A stretch of 64,000 nucleotides of DNA from Calidifontibacillus oryziterrae (GCF_000331575.1 NZ_KB223527.1:95148-159147), one strand, 5' to 3'; positions 6,804 through 14,787 are shown, numbered from the stretch's first letter. The notes: generated by a model from the sequence alone, not told the origin. Translations and numbers: made by a program.

Positions 6804-7487
6804 TTATAAAGTTGGTGTTGGTGCTTCTTCGTCATTGCCGCGGTCTTCACCAGGCATTTGTGTTGCTTCAAATACGAATTGAACGCTTGCTTCTTCACCT
6901 TGGTATTTGTTTTGTACCATTAAACGACTTCCAGCAAATAGTGTATCATCTTCTTCAAATGTAATCTTTACATCATATTCGATCGGATCTGCACCTGCTG
7001 CTAAACCGACTGTTGCATCGTCAGTACCAGTTAACTCAAATGTACCTGCAGCGGCAACCAAATCAGCTAAAGTACTTGTTGCCAAAGCTGTTGCTCCACC
7101 TGCTGCAAAGACTTCTACTTTAAATTGTGAAAGGAACTCAGCTTCTGAATTATCGCCGGAACCGGCACCGATTTGTGAATTTAAATTAAGTATATCTTTG
7201 TTTTCCCATCCTTCTAGTGAATTAGCAGTAACTAAAATTTGATTTATATCTAATGAACCATTATTGCCAAGCACTAGTCGTTTTGTAAAGTGATCACCAG
7301 GCTTAAGATTTCTAATTTCAAAGTCTACTGTTGAAGCTTCACCAACAGTTAAATCCAATGTCCCCGCTGCAAATGTATTATTTGTTGTTTCTACATCGTT
7401 AAATGCTGCCCATGATCCACCACCAATTAATGATAATCCTAAGGCTCCTGCTGCAATCCCCATTCCCAACTTCTTTTTTAATGTCAT
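6804..7487 (-). CDS. CalY/camelysin-like TasA paralogue
   Basis: A secreted protein of 227 residues with the same SipW-type leader (GGGSWAAFND) and TasA/CalY fold as its downstream neighbour: EIRNLKPGDHFTKRLVLGNN near 57-76 and VQNKYQGEEASVQFVFEATQ near the end. It lacks the FPKDII...DLYLASA segment of TasA, so it is closer to the shorter CalY/camelysin (M73) type, known as a fibre partner in the B. cereus group. It lies 68 bases after sipW and 75 before tasA in the same operon. Whether it has proteolytic activity or is only structural cannot be told from sequence. Confidence 0.88.
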   Translation of the reverse strand: MTLKKKLGMGIAAGALGLSLIGGGSWAAFNDVETTNNTFAAGTLDLTVGEASTVDFEIRNLKPGDHFTKRLVLGNNGSLDINQILVTANSLEGWENKDILNLNSQIGAGSGDNSEAEFLSQFKVEVFAAGGATALATSTLADLVAAAGTFELTGTDDATVGLAAGADPIEYDVKITFEEDDTLFAGSRLMVQNKYQGEEASVQFVFEATQMPGEDRGNDEEAPTPTL

Positions 7488-7555
7488 TTGTTTTTCCTCC
7501 TTTAATTTCCTTTAAATATATTATTGAACCCTTTTTGGGAGATCAATCGAAAAGA

Positions 7556-8119
7556 TTAAACACTTTTGGTTGTAGATTCGTCTGGTTTTCTTTCAAGGTA
7601 ACGAATTGCTTGCCAAATTGATACGGCGGCATATCCAAGTAATAGTAAGCCAGGGACGATTAAGAGAAAGACTGCCCCCATTTTTGAGATTGCAAAATTG
7701 ATAAAGTACCCTGCATATGGAATCGTAAAGTCTGTATATTTTCCAACAACGTTTTGTGGAAGCACTAGATCAGAATCAGGTGCATCATTGTTATCACCTT
7801 TTGTTCGAAACATGATAGCCTCTCCCTGTTTAATGACCTCAATAATTCTATGCGTGACAAGATTTTGTTCATCGATTCTAAAAGTAATGACATCATTTTC
7901 CTGAAGTGCTTCAAGTTTAATGTCAGGATTAATTGCGATAATAGACCCCGTCTTAAAAGTAGGCTCCATCGAACCAGATAATACGGTCTTTATTTGGTAT
8001 CCAAACACATTTGGTTCCCCGCCCGACGCTTTTGAAAGGACAAATGCAAGGGCCATGATAAGTAAAACGGCAAACAGGATAATATTTACAATGCCGCTTA
8101 TCCATACTTTAAAATTCAC
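7556..8119 (-). CDS. sipW: SipW, ER-type signal peptidase I
   Basis: A membrane peptidase of 187 residues for the TasA-type precursors encoded next to it. A transmembrane helix at about 8-28 is followed by VLSGSMEP with nucleophile Ser50 and by THRI with His90. Use of a histidine in place of lysine as the general base marks the ER/archaeal-type group to which SipW belongs. GDNN follows near 117, and a second hydrophobic helix lies at about 150-172. The start has a TAGGAG ribosome site, 33 bases after the tapA-like gene. The gene is second in the operon, as in B. subtilis tapA-sipW-tasA. Confidence 0.95.
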   Translation of the reverse strand: MNFKVWISGIVNIILFAVLLIMALAFVLSKASGGEPNVFGYQIKTVLSGSMEPTFKTGSIIAINPDIKLEALQENDVITFRIDEQNLVTHRIIEVIKQGEAIMFRTKGDNNDAPDSDLVLPQNVVGKYTDFTIPYAGYFINFAISKMGAVFLLIVPGLLLLGYAAVSIWQAIRYLERKPDESTTKSV

Positions 8120-8152
8120 GAAAAACCACTCCTAAATATTAGATTGATTATT

Positions 8153-10543
8153 CTAATTTTCATTTACTAGAGCTGTAACAAGAGTTGAAATTCCACTTTG
8201 ATCTGACTCTTTATTGACTGAATTTACATTGATACCTATAGTAGAGGAATTAGATGTACGTGTTAACTGGCTTGATCCCGCTGCAAGGACACTATTTCTT
8301 TCTATACTGACTGACGCAGTTGAATTGGATGTATCAGAATCATTGTTTGTTGTTGATGATGTTGAAGTTTCTCTTGGCGCACTAGATTGTTGGTTCGTCT
8401 CGGTTTGATTTCCATCTGGTTTTGTAGACTCTCCACTAGGTCCGCTGTTTTCAGTTTCAGTATTTTCTTGATCATGACTGTTGTTATCGTTGATACTCTC
8501 ATCATTCACACTCGCTGGAGGATTCGTTTCAGATGGAGATTCTGTATCGTCTTGAGAGTTTTCCCTTTCCTGATCACCTTCAGGTGTTTCAGTTCTGTCA
8601 TCTTCATCATTTTGTAAACTGTCGTCTACGCTATCTTCAGTACTGCCGCTTTCTTCTTCTGAACCGTTTCCTTCTCCATCTTCAGTACTGCCGCTTTCTT
8701 CTGATCCCGCATCTTCTCCATCTTGTGAACTGTCATCTTCCTCTTGAGGACTGTCTTCATCGTCTTCATTTTTCGCTGGAGTTTCGATTGGTGTGCCAAT
8801 AACAGGATCATCGGTTGAATCTCTATTGTCTTCCTCGTTAGACTGCTCCTCGTCTTCACTTGGAATTTCTTCTTCTAAATCATCACCTGACTCAGAATCA
8901 GCAGGATCTAGGTCGTTACCTTCACCTTCTCCTTGGTCGTTACCTGAGTCAGAACCTGGTTCCTCACCATCGTATTCCGGATTTTCTTCTTCATTAGCAG
9001 GTGGTAAGTCTGTTTCTCCTCCACCATCCTGTGGATCTTTAGGATCTACCACTTGATCTTTAGGTTCAGCTCCTGGTGTTGGTAACTCCTCTGGATTTTC
9101 TGAAGGTGGTAGTTCAGTTTCATTAGAATCTTTAGGTGCAGAAGCACCACCGCCACCACCATTTGAAGAGCCTTCAGGTGTTGAACTGTTTGATCCGGTT
9201 TGAGTTTCTTCATGGATAGGTCCATTTTTTATTGCTTCATATTGATCACGAGTAATTTTTCCTGCTAATAAATCTTTAAAACTATCTTGATCGACTTTAC
9301 CTTCCTCTAAATCTTGAAGGTCACTTTGAGTAATTTTCCCTTCCTTCAAAGCATCAAAGTTTTCACGACTTAAACTATTTTCTTTCAGTCTATTTAAATC
9401 ATTTTCGGTGATTGTTCCATCTTTGAGTGCTTTTAAATCATCTAGCGTAATTATTCCTTGTTTTATTGCATCAAAGTCTTCTCGGTTCACTTCACCTGTT
9501 TTCAAGGAATCTAATTGTTCCTGGGTAATTTTTCCATCTTTTAATGCCTGTAAATCTTCTTCGGTAATCTTTCCTTCTTTTAATGAATCAAAATCATCTC
9601 GATTCATGTCACCATTTATCAAGGAATCTAATTGTTTCCGGGTAATTTTTCCATCTTTTAATGCTTGTAAATCTTCTTTTGTTATCTTTCCTTCCTTTAT
9701 AGAATCGAAATCTACTCGGTTTAGCGATCCACTAATAAGTGCTTCTAAATCAGCTCTTGTAATCTTATTTTTATCAAGTGCGGCTAAATCTTCTGAGGTA
9801 AGAATGCCACCTTTTAAAGCATCAAACTCATTTCGGTTTAGATCTCCGTTTTTAAAGCTAACAAAGTCTTTCATGTCTACAGTTCCATCAAGAACAGCAT
9901 TTAAATCATCTTCTGTTAGCTTCCCTGATTTTAATAATTCAAGATCTTCGAGTGTAATTGCACCGGTTTCGTAGCCAATTAATAGATTTACATTTAATGT
10001 CATCATTAAATTATTAAGTTCTAAATTGACAGTTACGTCCTCGCTCCATAGTTCTCCCTTACCAGGGTGACCTGTGCGCTGATAGATTTTAACTTTATAT
10101 ATTCCAGATTCTGAAGGTTGGAAAATTATCTGACCAATTTCTCCGCTTTTTAAAGCCTCGAGTTTTCCGTTTGCAGCTAAAGTACCGTTTTTAGGATTTC
10201 CTTTTTTAGTAAAATACACTTCGTAATCAGTAGGCCCAGCCATGTCACGAGATCCTTGACCATTTTGAACTAAAAAATAGATCTTTAATGGGACTTCATT
10301 TATAACGCCTTGCCCTACTGCTTTTAAGGAACTTTTATCCCATACATCCGCTGCATCCCATTTAACATGAAGAGCTGACTTCACTGATTCAATATCATTG
10401 AACGAAGCGTTACTTGGCGCTGAAAGAAATGCACCAGATGAAAATATTCCATAATTTATAACAACTACTTGAAGAACTATGAAAAACTCTTTTGATTTTT
10501 TTCTTTTAAACTTCCGAATTCGTTTACTTCTGATATGAATCAC
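8153..10543 (-). CDS. very long TapA-like matrix assembly protein with 13-residue repeats
   Basis: 796 residues, about three times B. subtilis TapA (about 250). Residues 1-180 look like TapA: basic N-terminus, membrane helix (about 20-42), SNASFNDIE after the SipW-type site, VWDKSSL, and GIYKVKIYQRTGHPGKGE with WSED. Residues 194-440 hold 19 units of 13 residues (KIT..DL.AL.DG), partly in a three-unit superrepeat. Then comes an acidic, Gly/Ser/Pro-rich stretch (about 450-690) and a Ser/Thr/Asn-rich tail, without an LPXTG motif. Position before sipW supports the TapA role (fibre nucleation or anchoring). The start is GTG; an in-frame stop lies just upstream. The promoter carries several SinR-type palindromes. 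The repeat and acidic parts have no function I can name. Confidence 0.82.
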   Translation of the reverse strand: MIHIRSKRIRKFKRKKSKEFFIVLQVVVINYGIFSSGAFLSAPSNASFNDIESVKSALHVKWDAADVWDKSSLKAVGQGVINEVPLKIYFLVQNGQGSRDMAGPTDYEVYFTKKGNPKNGTLAANGKLEALKSGEIGQIIFQPSESGIYKVKIYQRTGHPGKGELWSEDVTVNLELNNLMMTLNVNLLIGYETGAITLEDLELLKSGKLTEDDLNAVLDGTVDMKDFVSFKNGDLNRNEFDALKGGILTSEDLAALDKNKITRADLEALISGSLNRVDFDSIKEGKITKEDLQALKDGKITRKQLDSLINGDMNRDDFDSLKEGKITEEDLQALKDGKITQEQLDSLKTGEVNREDFDAIKQGIITLDDLKALKDGTITENDLNRLKENSLSRENFDALKEGKITQSDLQDLEEGKVDQDSFKDLLAGKITRDQYEAIKNGPIHEETQTGSNSSTPEGSSNGGGGGASAPKDSNETELPPSENPEELPTPGAEPKDQVVDPKDPQDGGGETDLPPANEEENPEYDGEEPGSDSGNDQGEGEGNDLDPADSESGDDLEEEIPSEDEEQSNEEDNRDSTDDPVIGTPIETPAKNEDDEDSPQEEDDSSQDGEDAGSEESGSTEDGEGNGSEEESGSTEDSVDDSLQNDEDDRTETPEGDQERENSQDDTESPSETNPPASVNDESINDNNSHDQENTETENSGPSGESTKPDGNQTETNQQSSAPRETSTSSTTNNDSDTSNSTASVSIERNSVLAAGSSQLTRTSNSSTIGINVNSVNKESDQSGISTLVTALVNEN

Positions 10544-10584
10544 CTTCTTTCTACATCAAGAGGATTGATTTCCACACCTCTTTC

Positions 10585-10600
10585 GTTCTTTATATCGAAC
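10585..10600. promoter_or_regulatory. SinR-type operator (tapA-like operon, proximal)
   Basis: GTTCTTTATATCGAAC lies 42 bases upstream of the GTG start. A minus-strand TATACT -10 candidate is 11 bases further upstream (AGTATA at 10612-10617). The layout is the same as at O1. Confidence 0.75.
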
Positions 10601-10658
10601 CCGATGTTTTGAGTATATATTCTAATCTAGAAAAAACAAAACCTTAAAAACAGCCGAA

Positions 10659-10674
10659 ATTCGTTATTAAGAAC
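10659..10674. promoter_or_regulatory. SinR-type operator (tapA-like operon, distal)
   Basis: ATTCGTTATTAAGAAC reads GTTCTTAATAACGAAT on the minus strand. It is exactly 74 bases from the proximal site, the same spacing as O1-O2. Confidence 0.6.
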
Positions 10675-10722
10675 ACCAATGCTTAAAAATACGTTTATTT
10701 CCTTTCAATATCTAACAATTTC

Positions 10723-10738
10723 GTTTTTTATAAAGAAC
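10723..10738. promoter_or_regulatory. SinR-type operator, third site upstream of tapA-like gene
   Basis: GTTTTTTATAAAGAAC has an intact AAAGAAC half-site, which is GTTCTTT on the minus strand, and a mutated left half. Confidence 0.5.
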
Positions 10739-10743
10739 TTTTT

Positions 10744-10759
10744 GTTTAAAATAACGAAC
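10744..10759. promoter_or_regulatory. weak SinR-type half-site
   Basis: GTTTAAAATAACGAAC retains only the ACGAAC right half. It follows the third site by five bases, giving a cluster of four sites in 175 bases. Confidence 0.35.
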
Positions 10760-10812
10760 GTTTCCATACATAATTTCAAGCTCTAGATAGTATCATCCCT
10801 ACCTTGTATAAG

Positions 10813-10860
10813 AAAAAAACAAAAGCTACAAAACAATAACTTTCATTATTGTTTTGTAGC
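10813..10860 (-). terminator. terminator of second SinR-like gene
   Basis: A perfect 15-bp stem (GCTACAAAACAATAA with its complement, 10825-10839/10846-10860) begins just after the stop codon. It is followed on the minus strand by TTTTGTTTTTTT. It separates the repressor gene from the tapA-like promoter. Confidence 0.92.
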
Positions 10861-10862
10861 CT

Positions 10863-11186
10863 TTACTTTAATAGCTCAATTAGTCGTTTTAATTTTTCTT
10901 TATCAATATTGGACTTACTCATTTCAATTGCCAGCTGGATGACATCGGTATCTAAATCAATAGGCGCTCCTTTAGTTTGTTTTTTTGGTAGTGCTACATT
11001 TAGGATTGATTGCATATCTGTTTGTAATGCTGCTGCAATTTTTTCGACTACTTCAATGCTAGGATTTGTTTGTTTTCCACGTTCGATAAAGCTTAAATAT
11101 GATTTAGATACTCCTGAAAGCTTTGCTAATTCTGATAAAGAAAGACCTCTTTTTATTCGAAGATCTCTGATTTTTTTTCCATCCAT
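10863..11186 (-). CDS. second SinR-like XRE repressor
   Basis: 107 residues. Residues 1-66 form a SinR-type helix-turn-helix (GLSLSELAKLSGVSKSYLSF, then IERGKQTNPSIEVVEKIA). Residues 76-107 are a predicted helical pair resembling the SinI/SinR dimerisation segment (DLDTDVIQLAIEMSKSNIDK). It is paralogous to sinR at 5411 but has no sinI partner of its own. It is shorter than B. subtilis SlrR (about 152 residues), so I call it SinR-like. Its promoter holds the only perfect copy of the GTTCTTTATAAAGAAC palindrome, which suggests autorepression. It may share operators and the SinI antagonist with SinR, or form mixed dimers with it. Confidence 0.88.
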   Translation of the reverse strand: MDGKKIRDLRIKRGLSLSELAKLSGVSKSYLSFIERGKQTNPSIEVVEKIAAALQTDMQSILNVALPKKQTKGAPIDLDTDVIQLAIEMSKSNIDKEKLKRLIELLK

Positions 11187-11289
11187 TTTCTTTTGTCCCT
11201 TCTCTAAAAATTAAATGAATCCCCCCTTCCACTTCCTTTCGCGTCTGTTCTAACGTCGACTTTCCCGTTCTAAATAATAACCCATTGTT

Positions 11290-11305
11290 GTTCTTTATAA
11301 AGAAC
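11290..11305. promoter_or_regulatory. perfect SinR-type palindromic operator
   Basis: GTTCTTTATAAAGAAC is a perfect 7-2-7 palindrome of the SinR consensus half-site. TATACT on the minus strand (AGTATA at 11319-11324) lies 13 bases upstream of it, as at the two other minus-strand promoters of the island. Confidence 0.8.
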
Positions 11306-11473
11306 ATTTGTAATATTGAGTATACTCTATTACAAATATAAATGTAAAGTCATTCACATGAAAAAGGGAGATTAGTCCCAATCTACTGGCGATTAGTCCT
11401 AGTCTCCCTGTTGTAAAAGGCATAAACAAGCTTATTTATGTTTTTATGAAATAGTTTTTATTTAAAGAGGTAT

Positions 11474-12052
11474 TCATTTATCCACTTTCTGACCTTGAAA
11501 GCATTTTTTATGATAGGTACCAATGTGCTTAAATAATTCTACACCATTTGCAGGAATCGTGGAATAGTCAGAAAGTCTTTGATACATGGCCATATAAGGC
11601 TCTGGTACCCATATATATTTATGTATGTAATTAGTTTGTTGAAATCCGCATTTTTCCCAAAAATTGATTCTTTTCTTATTGATTTCCGTATTATCTGCCT
11701 CTACTTCAACAATCATTCCATCATACTTAATTGTTGTGATCGCCCAATTTTTAATATAGTTAACAAGCATGGATCCATATCCATTATTTCGATGTTTTTT
11801 AGAAATTGCAATGTAATCAATTAAGCATGAATGAAGTAATGGTAGTTTTCCTGATATTGCCATGCCGATAACTGGTGCAGTGTGCTCTCTCTCATTTATG
11901 ACCACGTGAAGATAACAAAGGTTGTGAACAAACATATTTCGGATAATTGCATCACTTTTTGGACTGTGATCTCGAAACGCTTCTTCGTATATAATACTTG
12001 CCTGCTCCCATAATTGTTCATCCCAAGAACTGATGGTTTTATATTTTAGCAT
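11474..12052 (-). CDS. GNAT-family N-acetyltransferase
   Basis: A protein of 192 residues with the GNAT acetyl-CoA binding loop HRNNGYGSMLVNYI (motif A, about 89-102), preceded by the CLIDYIAIS strand and followed by VEVEADN and FWEKCGFQQTNYI (motif B). It should transfer an acyl group from acyl-CoA to an amine; the acceptor is unknown. It has no operon partner. It lies between the matrix island and the DinB gene, and I see no SinR-type site close to its start, so I do not count it in the island. Confidence 0.82.
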   Translation of the reverse strand: MLKYKTISSWDEQLWEQASIIYEEAFRDHSPKSDAIIRNMFVHNLCYLHVVINEREHTAPVIGMAISGKLPLLHSCLIDYIAISKKHRNNGYGSMLVNYIKNWAITTIKYDGMIVEVEADNTEINKKRINFWEKCGFQQTNYIHKYIWVPEPYMAMYQRLSDYSTIPANGVELFKHIGTYHKKCFQGQKVDK

Positions 12053-12126
12053 TTAGATCTCATCCTTTTGTTTAGTAATAGTACTATTAGTTATCTCCAA
12101 AATTGTAGGGACAAAGCAATTGAAAC

Positions 12127-12159
12127 ACACCCCAATTGTCCGAAAGCCAATTGGAGTGT
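12127..12159 (-). terminator. hairpin downstream of DinB gene
   Basis: An ACACCCCAATTG/CAATTGGAGTGT stem with one mismatch lies 24 bases beyond the DinB stop. The U-run on the minus strand is poor. Confidence 0.5.
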
Positions 12160-12182
12160 ACTTTCTTATTCTGTCCCCTTTA

Positions 12183-12668
12183 TTATAACAATTTGACATC
12201 TTCAATTTTTAAACCAAATATTTTAGGTGGTTGAATGTTGTTTAGTTGAAGATAAGTGGAAAGCTGTCCACGATGATGAATTTCATGCTCCACACACGCC
12301 ATCATAATTCTCCATGAACTAACCTCATGCCCGTGCAAGGTAGGAATTTTTTTAATTAATAGATCATTTCCTAATGTAGATAACCCATCAATTAGTTTTT
12401 CATGACATTCATTTAAATAGTTTATTATTTCTTCAATTGTTTCCCCTTTTGTACGATCATGGCCGCCATAAACCCATTCTTGCGTCTCGAATGCATGTAA
12501 ATACATAAGCTGTGAAGATCCTAAATGACGAAGTAAATCACCTGTTGAAAACTTATTTTCAGCTGGTCTCCATTCTAGCATTGAGTTAGGTACAGCTTTA
12601 GCAAAATCCATTGTTCGCTTTCTAACCCCATCTAAAAATGATATATATTCCCCTATATCATGAATCAT
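12183..12668 (-). CDS. DinB-family protein
   Basis: A protein of 161 residues forming a DinB four-helix bundle. The three metal histidines are visible: DLLRHLGSSQ near 48, then the EHEIHHRGQLSTYLQ motif near 130 with two. Members bind a divalent metal and are often stress-induced thiol transferases or of unknown function. A partial relative lies at the left window edge, with the same HHRGQ motif but different flanking residues. It is a single-gene unit, starting after GGGAGGTATTTTC. Confidence 0.85.
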   Translation of the reverse strand: MIHDIGEYISFLDGVRKRTMDFAKAVPNSMLEWRPAENKFSTGDLLRHLGSSQLMYLHAFETQEWVYGGHDRTKGETIEEIINYLNECHEKLIDGLSTLGNDLLIKKIPTLHGHEVSSWRIMMACVEHEIHHRGQLSTYLQLNNIQPPKIFGLKIEDVKLL

Positions 12669-12771
12669 GAAAATACCTCCCTCTATAAATGATAATAGTA
12701 AATATTCAATATTCTTACTAAAAAACCTTTATTTCATAAACTTTCTCCAATAGAATTTTACATTTTTTGCC

Positions 12772-12819
12772 GGGGTCAGGAACCTCTATGGACACTACTA
12801 TGGACACCACCCTGGCACC
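12772..12819 (-). repeat. GTGTCCATAGWG element, copy 1
   Basis: Read on the minus strand it is a run of 12-bp units (GGTGCCAGGGTG, GTGTCCATAGTA, GTGTCCATAGAG) ending in GTTCCTGACCCC. It abuts the stop codon of the triterpene cyclase gene. Relatives occur at 30541 and 37286. Confidence 0.85.
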
Positions 12820-14787
12820 TTACGTGAAATATTTATTTTGATAATGAGCTAGCGTTAATAGCGGGAAAATATAGCGGTAGCTATGATAATGAATGTAGAA
12901 GTCACCAGCCATTCCTTGACCTTTTGGATAGGTTGTTGTCCAATCGGTTCGATCCAGATTTTCTAATATAAAATTTATGCCGGATTTTATGGAGCTTGTA
13001 GGTTTATCATGTGCGGCTATCAGCGCATCTATTGCCCATGCAGTATGCGTTAGCGTACTTTTCTCTAGCGGTATATACGTATTTTTCTTATCGCTATGAC
13101 ACGATTCCCCGAAGCCGCCGTCATTATTTTGAATTGCAGTCAACCATGCAACAGCCTTTGAAATTGCCGGATCTGTTGCTACAATTCCAACGGAACATAA
13201 TCCGGTTACAGCTGCCCATGTTCCATAGATGTAGCAAATTCCCCAGCGTCCGTACCATGAACCATCTCTTCTTTGATCAGCTCTTAACCATTTAACGGCC
13301 GTAGAAATAGAGGGATGAGCTCTCGGCATATTTGTATACGAACCTAGAAATTCAAGCGTTCTCCCCGTTAAATCAGCTGACGAAGGATCTGTAAGAATAA
13401 ACTCTGCTTTTTCAATAGGGAAAAGCTTAAGCAACTTACTATCTGTATTTTTTTCAAATGCTGGCCAGCCTCCATCATCGTTTTGCATGGATAATACCCA
13501 ACGAAGACCTCTGTCCCATGCTCCTTGAAATGACACATTGTCTCTTACTTCTCTTGCAATCGACCTTAATGAAGCTGTTGTATCATCTACATCGGGATGA
13601 ATCGTGTTTAAATCAGCAAAACCCCAACCGCCAGGAAGCCCGGTTGGATTGTGAACTGCCCAGTCCCCATATTTATAGTGCTGCCGCTTACGCAAATACT
13701 GATTCGCTTTTTTTACCATTGGATCTGTAGGTGAAAGTCCGGCCTCCTGTAAAACATAATTTATTAATGATGTATTCCACACGGTTGCTGTCGTATATTG
13801 CATATGGGGGTGTCCATTAATTTCAGATTTCATCAACTTTAAACCATTAACTGCATTCACAATAATAGGGTCTCTCTTTGAATATCCCAATGCTAATAAA
13901 GCAAAAATCATTAAGAACGTTGAGCTAAAGTAGCCTAAAAACGAACCATCCCTTTCAATCCTCCGCAGCATATACAGTTTGGAGTGTTCAACTGCTAGCT
14001 TATGTAACTCAGAGGGGATTCCGATCAAACTAGCAATGCTCTTGTTCAACATCGATTGTATCGATCGCCACTCTGGACTGATATCATCATCGTCCTTCAC
14101 TTGATATTCTACTCTAGTCCCAAATAACTTCTGCAAATCCGGGCTCTGATCGGTTTTTAGCTGAAATTTCTTATCCGCTAATATCATGACAGGTGTTAAA
14201 TTTGCTCTGCCGTATTCGGAAAAACTATAAAAATTTATCGGTAACGATAATGGAAGTAAAATGACTTCAATTGGAATTGGAAATAGGAACGGCCACTTAT
14301 GTTGGCCCGTAATCGCGAGCATTATTTTTGTAAACATGTGTGTTTTCTCAATTCCCCCGTTTTTCTCTACAAAGGTCCGGGCCTCTTCTAGCCGCGGATC
14401 GTGAAGGTCAATGTAGCCCGAATATAAAAGAGCGTAATAAGCTTCTAATGTTGCAGAATTATTCCCCTCTCCTTCATCATAAAATAGCTTCCATGCTCCA
14501 TTTTTTTCTTGCTTATTCAAAATTCGATCCACTAGTCTTTTAATTAAGTTTTCCTCATGAATTTCAAGAGTCCTTAATAAAATGATCATATAGCAATCTG
14601 TTGCTATTCCAGTTTCAAATGGATAATTCCATGAACCATTCGCACTTTGGTCCTTTCTTAAAATTTCAATTATCGAATTCATACCAGCTTGTATTCTATT
14701 ATTCATTATTTCTGTTATTCTTTTATTCATTGCTTCATGGTAGCTTCTATTCTTAACTTTTTCGCCGTTTATGTCGTTTTTATTCAT
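12820..14787 (-). CDS. shc: squalene-hopene cyclase family (sporulenol synthase-like)
   Basis: A terpene cyclase of 655 residues. The acid motif DVDD, in HPDVDDTTASLRS at about residue 400, is the DXDD proton donor that starts the cyclisation. Several QW repeats are present (QNDDGGWPAFEK, RRDGSWYGRWGICYIYG, QNNDGGFGES), and these stabilise the alpha-barrel. In this family the enzyme cyclises squalene to hopenes or, in B. subtilis (SqhC), tetraprenyl-curcumene to sporulenol, a spore lipid. In a spore-former without other hopanoid genes in view I favour the sporulenol role. The gene is divergent from the DUF2515 gene by only 90 bases. Confidence 0.92.
   Translation of the reverse strand: MNKNDINGEKVKNRSYHEAMNKRITEIMNNRIQAGMNSIIEILRKDQSANGSWNYPFETGIATDCYMIILLRTLEIHEENLIKRLVDRILNKQEKNGAWKLFYDEGEGNNSATLEAYYALLYSGYIDLHDPRLEEARTFVEKNGGIEKTHMFTKIMLAITGQHKWPFLFPIPIEVILLPLSLPINFYSFSEYGRANLTPVMILADKKFQLKTDQSPDLQKLFGTRVEYQVKDDDDISPEWRSIQSMLNKSIASLIGIPSELHKLAVEHSKLYMLRRIERDGSFLGYFSSTFLMIFALLALGYSKRDPIIVNAVNGLKLMKSEINGHPHMQYTTATVWNTSLINYVLQEAGLSPTDPMVKKANQYLRKRQHYKYGDWAVHNPTGLPGGWGFADLNTIHPDVDDTTASLRSIAREVRDNVSFQGAWDRGLRWVLSMQNDDGGWPAFEKNTDSKLLKLFPIEKAEFILTDPSSADLTGRTLEFLGSYTNMPRAHPSISTAVKWLRADQRRDGSWYGRWGICYIYGTWAAVTGLCSVGIVATDPAISKAVAWLTAIQNNDGGFGESCHSDKKNTYIPLEKSTLTHTAWAIDALIAAHDKPTSSIKSGINFILENLDRTDWTTTYPKGQGMAGDFYIHYHSYRYIFPLLTLAHYQNKYFT

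Noticed and set aside
9408..9974. 188-residue plus-strand frame
   Set aside because: It is the antisense of the TapA-like repeat region, where the 39-base period keeps several frames open; no ribosome site.
11365..11409. hairpin GGGAGA...TCTCCC between the second repressor and the GNAT gene
   Set aside because: The stem is only seven bases over a long loop and includes a direct repeat GATTAGTCC; too weak to call a terminator or riboswitch.
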